DNA of 6,670 nt from positions 1-6,670 of the forward strand of contig JAUUZS010000243.1 in the NCBI GenBank assembly GCA_030589835.1, written 5' to 3'. Within the stretch, counting starts at the first letter, position 1. Each line of letters opens with the position of its first letter. This document shows positions 1 through 6,670 of this stretch, in pieces. Under the pieces are notes generated by a model. The model ran no database searches. It saw nothing but the letters and a program-made list of their open reading frames with translations, and was not told where the DNA came from. This DNA is from Cyclobacteriaceae bacterium (GTDB lineage Bacteria; Bacteroidota; Bacteroidia; Cytophagales; Cyclobacteriaceae). A program made the position numbers and the translations under genes.

Positions 1-510
1 CTGACCATTTTGATGCAGAAAATGAAAATCTTCAGGTGAATAATACACCCCTACTCCAAGTCCGTATTTCCTGCAAGCCTCCACATATTCCTTGACCAGA
101 TCCTTGGCATAAGGCGTGTTCATGATGTTGAAATCTGTTGTCTTCGTATCCCAAAGGCAATATCCGGAATGATGCTTTGTGGTCAACACGATGTATTTCA
201 TGCCAGCCAGCTTGGCGAGGATGGCAATATCTTCGCCTGAGAATTTGCTTGGGTTGAAGGTAAGGGGAAGCTCATTAATAAAGCGATCCAGGTAATCAGG
301 TGATGCTCCGGCCATCGAGTGACTGATGACTACCCCAAGCTGACTGTCAAAACTAAAATGAATGAACATGCCAAAGCCGGCATCCTTGAACCATTCCAAT
401 CTTTCTGGTTTGTTTAAATCCAGAAAATCCTCGCCCTGTTCATTGCTAGTTTGAGCATAGGCAAAGTATGAAGTCAATATAAGTCCAAGTAAAATAATTT
501 TTGTTTTCAT
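1..510 (-). CDS. Alpha-L-fucosidase, GH29 family, N-terminal part (runs off left edge)
   Basis: Secreted glycoside hydrolase that would remove terminal alpha-L-fucose from glycans with retention of configuration. The reading frame starts at the ATG at 510-508 and stays open for 170 codons to the window edge. Residues 1-20 form a signal peptide (MKTKIILLG...YAQ), so the enzyme is exported. GH29 landmarks follow in order: WFKDAGFGMFIHF (40-52, with H51 at the fucose-binding position), a FNPSKF segment (85-90), and YIVLTTKHHSGYCLW (106-120), where H113 and H114 correspond to the conserved His pair of the KHHDGF motif. Here the Asp of that motif is Ser and the Phe is Tyr. GVYYSPEDF (154-162) is the next conserved strand. 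Family members usually have about 430-600 residues, so the catalytic Asp nucleophile and the rest of the barrel lie to the left, outside the window. It follows the sulfatase on the same strand with a 139-base gap, which fits a shared glycan locus, though the gap allows its own promoter. Substrate linkage cannot be told from this part. Confidence 0.93.
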   Translation of the reverse strand, partial: MKTKIILLGLILTSYFAYAQTSNEQGEDFLDLNKPERLEWFKDAGFGMFIHFSFDSQLGVVISHSMAGASPDYLDRFINELPLTFNPSKFSGEDIAILAKLAGMKYIVLTTKHHSGYCLWDTKTTDFNIMNTPYAKDLVKEYVEACRKYGLGVGVYYSPEDFHFLHQNGQ

Positions 511-617
511 ATTTTATTTAATTATTGAGCAGTCATTACACTTGCTCATTACAAATTTTTATTCAAAATGTATTAAAACCAAATAACATTGATCGGAGAT
601 TTATAAGTCCTACATTT

Positions 618-646
618 ATCGATCTTCTTTCAATCTTTATTCAATC
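618..646. promoter_or_regulatory. Three phased heptamers (WTCRATC) between sulfatase and fucosidase
   Basis: Heptamers start at 618 (ATCGATC), 629 (TTCAATC) and 640 (TTCAATC), exactly 11 bases apart with 4-base spacers. They begin 3 bases beyond the sulfatase stop codon and lie 108-136 bases upstream of the fucosidase ATG; on the coding strand they read GATTGAA. Direct 7-base repeats with 4-base spacers are the known geometry of OmpR/PhoB-type response regulator sites such as the PHO box. That this is an operator is an inference. I could not identify a convincing Bacteroidota -7 box (TAnnTTTG) in the 139-base gap. Confidence 0.4.
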
Positions 647-649
647 TTC

Positions 650-2188
650 CTATGGAATCGTATTGTCCTGATAGCTTATCCTCAATCGCTCCAATTCATG
701 TTCCAGCCGTGTCTGAATTTTGGCATACTCAGGATCGTTGAAAACACTCTTCATCTCTTGTGGATCAGCCTCCAAATCAAACAATTCCTTTTCACCAAGC
801 TGATAGTAATTGATCAATTTATAGCGATCTGTCCGCACACCATTATGCCGCTGAACCATATGCGCCCCGGGGTATTCATAGTAATGGTAGTAAATGGAAC
901 TTCGCCAATCTTCAGGAGTGTTTCCCTGTAGCAAAGGCACCAGGCTCTTTCCCTGCATTTCTTCCGGGATATTTAATCCCGCTATATCCAGAAATGTTTC
1001 CGCAAAATCAATATTCTGAACCATATCCGTATTGACCGATCCCGGATTAATGACGCCAGGCCATTTGACCACCAAAGGCATGTGAAGGGATTCTTCATAC
1101 ATCCACCGCTTGTCGAACCAGCCGTGCTCTCCGAGATAAAATCCCTGATCGGAGCTATACATCACAATTGTATTTTCGGCAAGACCACTTTCTTCAAGGT
1201 AATCCAACAACCTACCGATGTTATCATCGACCGATGCAATACATCGCAAATAATCTTTTATATATCGCTGATATTTCCACCTCACCAAATCCTTACCTTC
1301 CAGATTTGCTTCTTTAAAGGCCTTGTTTTTGGGTTCATAGGCAGCATTCCAGGCTTCCCGTTGCTCAGGGGTGTACCGATTCATCCTTCTATTCCAAACC
1401 TTATAGCCTACCGAATCTGATGGTTCCGGCTCTACCTTTAAATCCCACGAGAAACGCATATGACGATCAATCTCCATCTCTTGTAAGGGCGCTCCGCTCG
1501 CCCGATTGCTATAATCATCAAATAAGGTAGCCGGTTCAGGAATCTCCACATCATCATACATATTCAGATACTTTGGCCCCGGTTGCCAGGGTCGGTGAGG
1601 CGCTTTTTGCTGCGTCATGAGCATGAATGGCATGGTTTTATCGCGTCCATTTTTGAGCCATTCCAGTGAAACATCTGTCACAATATCCGTCACATATCCT
1701 TCTATGCGTTCTATGCCATCGGGTGTTCTGAAATCTGGATTATAATAATTTCCCTGACCGGGAAGCACCTTCCAGAAATCAAATCCTACTGGCTCACTTT
1801 TCAGGTGCCATTTTCCGATCATGGCGGTTTGATAGCCTCCCTTACTCAATAATTTCGGAAACGTAACCTGGGCACTGTCAAAAACTTCTCTATTATCAAT
1901 GACCCCATTCAGATGGCTATGTTTTCCGGTTTGGATCACCGCCCGGCTTGGTGCACAGATTGAATTGGTACAGAATGAATTTCTGAAAATCATCCCTTCA
2001 TCTGCCAGCCGGTCAATGTTTGGAGTCTGATTGATCACCGAACCATAGGCGCTAATCGCCTGAAGTGCGTGATCGTCGGTAAAGATAAAGATGATATTTG
2101 GTCTGGACTCTGCCGTTTCCTGTGCTTGCCTTTCCTTGCAATGCATCACTGTGACTGCCAATATTGAAAATAGAATGAGTTTTTTCAT
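650..2188 (-). CDS. Family S1 (formylglycine) sulfatase, exported
   Basis: Hydrolyses sulfate esters on a carbohydrate, most likely a polysaccharide fragment, in the periplasm or at the cell surface. The 512-residue protein has an export signal at 1-17. C17 could be lipidated, but the preceding His makes a poor lipobox; KER after it is charged, as in many Bacteroidota lipoproteins. Catalytic features are complete: D38-D39 (metal ligands in FTDDH), CAPSR at 78-82 with C78 as the residue converted to formylglycine, GKWH at 125-128 (K126, H128), KAPH ending at H198, and [17 protein letters not shown] at 345-361 with D347, Q348 and K360. QGKSL (412-416) and YYHYYEYPG (433-441) mark the usual C-terminal sulfatase subdomain, and the length is normal for the family. 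From memory, the overall pattern resembles the SulfAtlas S1_11 branch (N-acetylglucosamine-6-sulfatases such as BT4656), but that specificity is not proven here. A Cys-type sulfatase needs a maturase (anSME or FGE), and none is in view. It is probably the upstream partner of the fucosidase gene. Confidence 0.95.
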   Translation of the reverse strand: MKKLILFSILAVTVMHCKERQAQETAESRPNIIFIFTDDHALQAISAYGSVINQTPNIDRLADEGMIFRNSFCTNSICAPSRAVIQTGKHSHLNGVIDNREVFDSAQVTFPKLLSKGGYQTAMIGKWHLKSEPVGFDFWKVLPGQGNYYNPDFRTPDGIERIEGYVTDIVTDVSLEWLKNGRDKTMPFMLMTQQKAPHRPWQPGPKYLNMYDDVEIPEPATLFDDYSNRASGAPLQEMEIDRHMRFSWDLKVEPEPSDSVGYKVWNRRMNRYTPEQREAWNAAYEPKNKAFKEANLEGKDLVRWKYQRYIKDYLRCIASVDDNIGRLLDYLEESGLAENTIVMYSSDQGFYLGEHGWFDKRWMYEESLHMPLVVKWPGVINPGSVNTDMVQNIDFAETFLDIAGLNIPEEMQGKSLVPLLQGNTPEDWRSSIYYHYYEYPGAHMVQRHNGVRTDRYKLINYYQLGEKELFDLEADPQEMKSVFNDPEYAKIQTRLEHELERLRISYQDNTIP

Positions 2189-2493
2189 TTCAGGTTTTAT
2201 TGTATTCTAAAAAATATGGTTGCAGGATGTGAATTGCTAATATAATTGATTCATGGATTATTTATTAATCATTCCACATCTTAAACTGGTTTTCTTCTCA
2301 CTGATTTCAACAAGCGCTCAAAACCATGTGCTAAATGAGGTTGATTTGAGATGGTTTTTACCCAATTTCAATCCCCCATCAATCTTTTCTATCCCTTCAA
2401 TCACTATTCAATCTCCCATCAATCCCTTCATTTTTTTATAAATCTTCCTTCAGATTCATTGAACAAGCCTTGCCTCGCTCCGTTTATTAGGAT
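2189..2493. other. Divergent intergenic region between sulfatase and OmpA-like gene
   Basis: These 305 bases separate two start codons facing away from each other, so promoters for both genes should lie here. The stretch is AT-rich. Its right half carries the phased heptamers annotated separately. A plus-strand open frame at 2253-2441 exists, but its translation is low-complexity (repeated Ser-Ile-Pro) and is imposed by the heptamer repeats, so I do not call it a gene. No TAnnTTTG box or factor-independent terminator was convincing. Confidence 0.6.
2367..2424. promoter_or_regulatory. Five phased heptamers (WTCAATC) in the divergent region
   Basis: Heptamers start at 2367 (TTCAATC), 2378 (ATCAATC), 2396 (TTCAATC), 2407 (TTCAATC) and 2418 (ATCAATC). 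The intervals are 11, 18, 11 and 11 bases, so four of the five sites are in 11-base pairs with 4-base spacers. They lie 179-236 bases upstream of the sulfatase ATG and 70-127 bases upstream of the OmpA-like ATG, so either or both genes could be controlled. The same heptamer and spacing occur before the fucosidase (618-646). Binding by an OmpR/PhoB-like regulator is an inference from geometry; simple repeat expansion is the main alternative. Confidence 0.45.
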
Positions 2494-2901
2494 ATGCTCC
2501 GATTGTTAACCATAAGCTACCTTCTATTGATATGTCTAGCCGGCCATTCGCAGGAACCCGAGTACCAGATGAGTATTTATTTTGGGGGAGGGAGTGATTA
2601 TATTACTGAAGGCCAAAGGGAAAATATTAAAAACTTCCTACAAAACATTCCAAATATCGATCAGTTCAACATGACCATTCACAGCCATACCGACAATATT
2701 GGCGGGGTAGAATTTAATGAGTGGCTTTCTCAGATGCGCAGTCAGGCAGCCATGGAGCAACTGCTACTAAATAATATCCGGCAGGAAATGGTGGAGATCA
2801 AAGACTTTGGATTGCACAATCCCGTGTATGACAATTCAACCTGGGAAGGGAAACTCAAAAACCGCAGAGTGGACATATTGCTGTGGCCGCAGGTATTGTG
2901 A
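2494..2901 (+). CDS. Small exported protein with a stand-alone OmpA-C-like domain
   Basis: A 135-residue protein consisting of a signal peptide (about 1-20, ending GHSQ) and a single OmpA-C-like domain (about 26-132), the module that binds peptidoglycan in the periplasm. It shows the domain order: a first strand (SIYFGGGSDYI, 27-37), an amphipathic helix, SHTDNIGG (64-71), EWLSQMRSQAA (76-86), DFGLHNP (104-110) and KNRRVDILL (122-130). D67 and R82 sit 15 residues apart, matching the Asp/Arg pair that contacts diaminopimelate in OmpA-family proteins. There is no beta barrel, TPR or lipobox, so it would be soluble in the periplasm; members usually carry this domain at the end of a longer protein. 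The ATG at 2494 is fixed by an in-frame TAG directly before it (2488-2490). AGGA overlaps the position just before the start and is too close for a normal Shine-Dalgarno site. Its partner is not evident; it is 347 bases upstream of the SNF2 gene and divergent from the sulfatase. Peptidoglycan binding is inferred from the family. Confidence 0.85.
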   Translation: MLRLLTISYLLLICLAGHSQEPEYQMSIYFGGGSDYITEGQRENIKNFLQNIPNIDQFNMTIHSHTDNIGGVEFNEWLSQMRSQAAMEQLLLNNIRQEMVEIKDFGLHNPVYDNSTWEGKLKNRRVDILLWPQVL

Positions 2902-3248
2902 AATGGCATCTGCCTTGGATCGCTTTTTTGTGGAAAGCTTCCAGCCACTGGTTACGATCTGTGAGGCAAGTGGGGTCATTCGAGTAATAAATTCTGACAA
3001 TCTGTTCGGCAAGTAAAATCCCGCCCTGCATGCTGGCTCCTCGCTAAAAATGCCCTTAATGGACATATTTATAACGCTCGATCCTCCTGCGAAATATGTC
3101 AAAGAGTTGGCTATTAATATAATTCATGGCATCATTTTAAGATCCAAAGTAAACTAAAAAATTATATTAGCATTTTTGCCTTTTAACTTTTTTCTTTGCA
3201 CCCCAGTGTAATTTTTTCCGCATCTGAATACATAATATATTAAAGAGC
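2902..3248. other. Intergenic region before the SNF2 gene, no supportable gene
   Basis: The first part (to about 3060) is of ordinary, mixed composition, while the last 130 bases or so are strongly AT-rich and probably contain the promoter of the SNF2 gene. Short open frames occur (for example plus strand 2903-3016, 37 codons, and a minus-strand frame running back over the end of the OmpA-like gene), but none has a recognisable domain. A sequence related to a -7 box, TTTCTTTG, lies at 3191-3198 (consensus TAnnTTTG), but I see no TTG element at the expected distance upstream. The higher-GC left part could be remains of a lost gene; this is only a suspicion. Confidence 0.5.
3062..3100. repeat. 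Perfect 9-base inverted repeat with 21-base loop
   Basis: GACATATTT at 3062-3070 is the exact reverse complement of AAATATGTC at 3092-3100. Inside the loop CGC (3075-3077) can pair with GCG (3089-3091) across an asymmetric 4-base bulge. No T-run follows on either strand, so it is not a typical terminator. It lies about 150 bases upstream of the SNF2 start and could be an operator or a leader hairpin. A 9-base match with a loop of this size is not rare by chance in a window this long. Confidence 0.3.
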
Positions 3249-6200
3249 ATGATCAACAAGCAAGCATTACTTGAGGCATATCAACAATTGACTAAGGAGG
3301 GGAGATGCGCCTACCAGATATTGGTCGCATTGGATGAAGTGATTAGCCAAAAAGATTTACAGCGAATTTTAAGGCTGTCAAAAGTTTATCTTTCCCAGGC
3401 CGAGGTGAGTCAAATGTGCATTAAATTCAAAGCCACAGACCTACTCTATTCCGATCAAAGTATGATGACCATCAATCCGGCGATAAGAAATGTGGTATTA
3501 AGCTCTTTCATCAAAGAGTCATATTTCGAAGAGGTATGGAAGCATATTAATGATATTTTCCCCATTACTGAAAAATACTATTATGGAGATCATGAACTCC
3601 GGCATAAACGCAATTTATATGTCGCTTATCATCAAAATTATGAACCTGCCTTTACCAATGCGTTCAGAAAAATCCTCGCGCTCAAAGCCAAGCCAAGTTA
3701 TAGATTTGATATCACCAAACTTAATCTCTACCCCTTTCTTTACGAAAACTTCACCTCAAATCCTTTCGAGAATTTACATCCCCACATCAGAATTCAGAGC
3801 CTGGCTTACTTAATTTCTGAATGCTCAGCATATACAGTGGAGGAAAGCCTGTTTTTAGCTGCCATAAAGAAAGAATTGCTTCAAAAAAACAGCGTCCCCA
3901 AAGACCAGCTTATTTCATTTTATATAGAATCAATGCTTTGGTCTGGTAATTTTACTGAAGTAGAAGCTATTTTAACCCTTTATCCTAATCCCCTCATGAA
4001 GGTAAGTATAGAGGGGATTAATCTATTCTTAACCGGCAATATTGTCCCCGCTATTGATTGTTTTGAGACTAGCTTAAAGCTGGCAAGAAAAAATATCGGA
4101 AAGCGAAGCTATTTTCATGGAAGCCTGTATGGTGTTTTACATCTCATTGCATTGCTGACCGAAGGCAAACCAGAAAATTTGAAAAAAGCAGATACTTATC
4201 TTAGCCAAACTAAATCAGCATTAAACCTTCTGCTTCGACCCTTGCTTTACTTCCTGCAAAACAAAAATCAGGAAGCCAAAAGACTATTGGAGGCAAATAA
4301 CAATGCGTATCCGGAAGCTACCTTTTTAACGATGCTCATCAGGTTTTGGATCAATGAAAAAATAAGCCCGGATGATATAAAACTATTAAAGCAAAAATTG
4401 AATGTAGTTGACGAAGCCCTCCATAAATGGATCTGGTTCGAAATGAACGAACTGCTATCAAAAGCAGATAAAGTATCGGACTCAACCAAGAGAGAACTCG
4501 ATCGTATCAGGCAAGCTAATAATTGGGTTCCTCTGGTCGAAAGATACCAAAAAGAGGAAGATTGGGCCAGAGTGCTCTCGGCTTTGGAAAGCAACTATTT
4601 TACCGGAAAGAAGCAAGCAGTAGTTGGTAAAAGCACCAAACGCATCATTTGGATGTTTTCGCAAATGACACATGAGTTAAGGCCTGTGGAGCAAAACCTG
4701 GGTAAAACCAACAAATGGAGCAAAGGGAGAAGAATGGCCTTAAAACGATTGAGCAAAGAAGGCGCTCCGGATTTTGCCATTGCCGAAGACTTACCGATTA
4801 TCAGTTCGATCCGTCAAATTTCTTCTTATGGAGGATATTGGGGCTCCCAGGAAGAGTGGGGGATCAACATGAATAAAGCGACAAAACACCTGGCCGGTCA
4901 TCCGCACATATTCCTGGAGGCGTCGCCTGAAACGCGCTGTGACTTTGTATTAGAAAAACCAATCCTTATAGTGGAAAAGAAGGGTGGGGACATCGTGCTC
5001 AAGATCGAACCTGAAATTCAAGATGCAGGCATGTTTATCCAGGAAATCAATCCCACCCGGTACAGAATACTTGAGGTAACAAAGGAATTGGCGGAAATTC
5101 ATAAAGCCTTAAATGGCAATGCCGTCACGCTGCCCCGGCAAAGCAAGGAAAGATTGGCGAGCGTATTGAATGTGATGTCGGGGACAGTAGACGTTCAATC
5201 TGAAGTTTCAGGAGACAAGCGAAGCACCAAGGAAATAAACAGTAAAAACCTGCCATGTGTCCATCTGTTGCCGGTCGCTGATGGATTCAGCGTTCAGCTA
5301 TTCATTAAACCCATTAAAAACGAAGCGATTTACCTGAAACCGGAGGAGGGAAAAGATAAAATATACTCCAATGTTAAAGGGGAAAAGTGCATCATTAACA
5401 GGAACCTGAAATTAGAAGCAAAAAATATAAAAGCTCTTTTTGATGCCTGTGCAGTGTTGCGTACCTATGACGATGGTTCCAATACATGGGAACTGAATGA
5501 ACTGCAACTTTCGCTACAACTCCTGTTGGAGCTGAAGGCACTCAACAATAAGGTGATTATAGAATGGCCGAAAGGGGAAAAATTAAAGATCAGCTCCTTA
5601 ATTCAGCCGGACAATTTATTGCTGAGCATCCACAAAAAGAATGATTGGTTCAATATAAATGGCGAGGTAAAGGTCAACAATAAAGTGTTGATGAAACTTG
5701 AGGAGCTGCTAAAACTGAATAATGAAAAAAGCACCGGAGATTTCATCGAAATTGGCGATGGGGAATTCATTGCCCTGACAGCGGCGCTAAAGAAAAAACT
5801 CGATGAACTGAACCGGTATACCAGTACCGAAAAAAAGGAAATAAAATTAAATCCATTAACGGCGCTGCTATTTCAAGATATCGAACAGGTACTCACCAAC
5901 ACGGTAACAGATAAAGCATGGAAAGAGCAAAAAAAGAAAGTTGAAACCGCCTATAATCATTCCTCCCCGGTTCCGCACAACTTACAAGCCGACCTGAGAT
6001 TTTATCAAACCACAGGCTACGAGTGGCTGTGCCAATTGTATGACATCGGCGCCGGTGCCTGCCTTGCCGATGATATGGGCCTGGGAAAAACAATTCAAAC
6101 CATTGCTTTATTGATTTTTAAGGCTGAAGCCGGGCCTTCCCTTATCGTTGCCCCGGCATCTGTAGTTCCCAATTGGGAAAGTGAAATTATGCGTTTTGCA

Positions 6201-6670
6201 CCCGTACTGAACGTACACCAACTCAACAGCCAGAACAAAAAAACCGACTTTCAAAATTTTGGGCCATTCGATGTTGTCATTGCCAGTTATGGCATCATTA
6301 CTCCCAGAAAAGACGAATTCAAAAAAACGGCCTGGAACATCATATCCCTGGATGAGGCTCAGGCAATCAAAAACAGTAAAACGAAACGATCAGAAGCAGT
6401 GATGCAACTCCAGGGTCAGTTCAAAATGGTCACGACAGGCACGCCAATCGAAAACCACTTGGGAGAATTGTGGAATTTGTTCAATTTCATCAATCCCGGT
6501 TTACTGGGTACAAATGCGGCCTTTCAGCAAAAATACCTGATCCCCATAGAAAAGGAAAACGACAAAGAGGCCAGATATCATCTTCAAAAACTTATCAAAC
6601 CCTTTATTTTGAGAAGAAGGAAAAGTGAGGTACTTCAGGAACTTCCCTCCAAAACAGAAATCACGTTGCA
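3249..6670 (+). CDS. SNF2 family ATPase/helicase with long N-terminal extension (runs off right edge)
   Basis: A superfamily 2 motor that would translocate on double-stranded DNA, driven by ATP, to remodel protein-DNA complexes; its target is unknown. The frame is open for 1140 codons with no stop. The ATG at 3249 is the first after an in-frame TGA at 3225. Residues about 15-85 have a winged-helix-like pattern ending in TINPAIRNVV; about 90-480 are mostly helical, with one TPR-like hairpin (GINLFLTGNIVPAIDCFE, 256-273); about 520-890 are richer in predicted strands (YGGYWGSQEEWG from 527) and include FIEIGDGEFIAL just before the motor, similar to SNF2-associated regions. The first RecA-like lobe starts at LRFYQTTGYEWL (916-927) and has motif I DDMGLGKT (941-948, K947), motif Ia VAPASVVPNW (967-976), motif II DEAQ (1035-1038) and motif III TTGTPIEN (1062-1069). 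LIKPFILRRRK near the end leads to the second lobe, which is outside the window with motifs IV-VI. I see no SWIM zinc-finger motif. Full length is probably about 1400 residues. No neighbouring partner gene is visible. Confidence 0.93.
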   Translation, partial: MINKQALLEAYQQLTKEGRCAYQILVALDEVISQKDLQRILRLSKVYLSQAEVSQMCIKFKATDLLYSDQSMMTINPAIRNVVLSSFIKESYFEEVWKHINDIFPITEKYYYGDHELRHKRNLYVAYHQNYEPAFTNAFRKILALKAKPSYRFDITKLNLYPFLYENFTSNPFENLHPHIRIQSLAYLISECSAYTVEESLFLAAIKKELLQKNSVPKDQLISFYIESMLWSGNFTEVEAILTLYPNPLMKVSIEGINLFLTGNIVPAIDCFETSLKLARKNIGKRSYFHGSLYGVLHLIALLTEGKPENLKKADTYLSQTKSALNLLLRPLLYFLQNKNQEAKRLLEANNNAYPEATFLTMLIRFWINEKISPDDIKLLKQKLNVVDEALHKWIWFEMNELLSKADKVSDSTKRELDRIRQANNWVPLVERYQKEEDWARVLSALESNYFTGKKQAVVGKSTKRIIWMFSQMTHELRPVEQNLGKTNKWSKGRRMALKRLSKEGAPDFAIAEDLPIISSIRQISSYGGYWGSQEEWGINMNKATKHLAGHPHIFLEASPETRCDFVLEKPILIVEKKGGDIVLKIEPEIQDAGMFIQEINPTRYRILEVTKELAEIHKALNGNAVTLPRQSKERLASVLNVMSGTVDVQSEVSGDKRSTKEINSKNLPCVHLLPVADGFSVQLFIKPIKNEAIYLKPEEGKDKIYSNVKGEKCIINRNLKLEAKNIKALFDACAVLRTYDDGSNTWELNELQLSLQLLLELKALNNKVIIEWPKGEKLKISSLIQPDNLLLSIHKKNDWFNINGEVKVNNKVLMKLEELLKLNNEKSTGDFIEIGDGEFIALTAALKKKLDELNRYTSTEKKEIKLNPLTALLFQDIEQVLTNTVTDKAWKEQKKKVETAYNHSSPVPHNLQADLRFYQTTGYEWLCQLYDIGAGACLADDMGLGKTIQTIALLIFKAEAGPSLIVAPASVVPNWESEIMRFAPVLNVHQLNSQNKKTDFQNFGPFDVVIASYGIITPRKDEFKKTAWNIISLDEAQAIKNSKTKRSEAVMQLQGQFKMVTTGTPIENHLGELWNLFNFINPGLLGTNAAFQQKYLIPIEKENDKEARYHLQKLIKPFILRRRKSEVLQELPSKTEITL

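Noticed and set aside
591..624. Possible hairpin GATCG/CGATC between sulfatase and fucosidase
   Set aside because: Only five paired bases around a 24-base loop and no T-run; indistinguishable from chance.
2367..2424. CRISPR array
   Set aside because: The repeated unit is only 7 bases with 4-base spacers; CRISPR repeats and spacers are each some 25-40 bases.
2253..2441. Plus-strand 62-codon open frame in the divergent intergenic region
   Set aside because: Its translation is low-complexity and created by the heptamer repeats; no domain, and a noncoding explanation is sufficient.
2930..2950. Hairpin TGGAA-AGC-TTCCA as a terminator of the OmpA-like gene
   Set aside because: The stem is short and has no T-run after it; the T-run lies before it, on the wrong side.
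2836..3102. Minus-strand 88-codon open frame overlapping the end of the OmpA-like gene
   Set aside because: It is antisense to a well-supported domain over part of its length and shows no recognisable motif.
3550..3813. Other open frames inside the SNF2 gene, on both strands (3550-3813, 4268-4780, 5893-6093)
   Set aside because: They overlap the continuous SNF2 frame out of phase and show no motif, so they are shadows of that gene.
3249..6670. Anti-phage system built around the SNF2 protein (for example a DISARM-like drmD)
   Set aside because: No methylase, drmA/drmB/drmC-like gene or nuclease is visible in the window; the gene upstream is an OmpA-like protein. A SNF2 motor alone does not support a defence call.

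Overview
The window looks like a chromosomal piece of a Bacteroidota bacterium. The grounds are AT-leaning DNA, secreted proteins whose signal peptides end in AQ or SQ, the lack of clear Shine-Dalgarno sites (AT-rich leaders instead), a sulfatase next to a GH29 fucosidase, and a very long SNF2-type helicase of a kind common in that phylum. The phylum call is an inference from these features; no rRNA or other marker gene is present.

Left part (1-2188, minus strand): a family S1 sulfatase with an intact CAPSR formylglycine motif is followed, 139 bases downstream in its own direction of transcription, by the N-terminal 170 residues of a secreted GH29 alpha-L-fucosidase that runs off the left edge. 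Together they suggest stripping of sulfate and fucose from a sulfated, fucose-containing glycan (algal fucan, or an animal mucin or glycosaminoglycan-like chain). No SusC/SusD pair, regulator or sulfatase-maturing enzyme lies inside the window.

Middle (2189-3248): a 305-base divergent intergenic region, a small exported OmpA-C-like protein (135 residues, plus strand), then a 347-base gap without a supportable gene. The gap contains a perfect 9-base inverted repeat. The two gaps upstream of the glycan genes both hold direct heptamers (consensus WTCRATC) spaced mostly 11 bases start to start. That is the 7+4 geometry used by OmpR/PhoB-family response regulators, and it is the most interesting non-coding signal here.

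Right part (3249-6670, plus strand): one uninterrupted reading frame of 1140 codons, open at the right edge. It encodes a SNF2 family ATPase with a roughly 900-residue N-terminal extension (a possible winged helix, a TPR-like helical region, then a strand-rich region) ahead of the first RecA-like lobe. Motifs I, Ia, II and III are intact; the second lobe lies outside the window. It has no partner gene in view, so assigning it to a defence or chromatin-like system is not justified from this window.

I did not find a clear new multi-gene system. The phased heptamers and the N-terminal extension of the SNF2 protein are the two items that deserve a follow-up.
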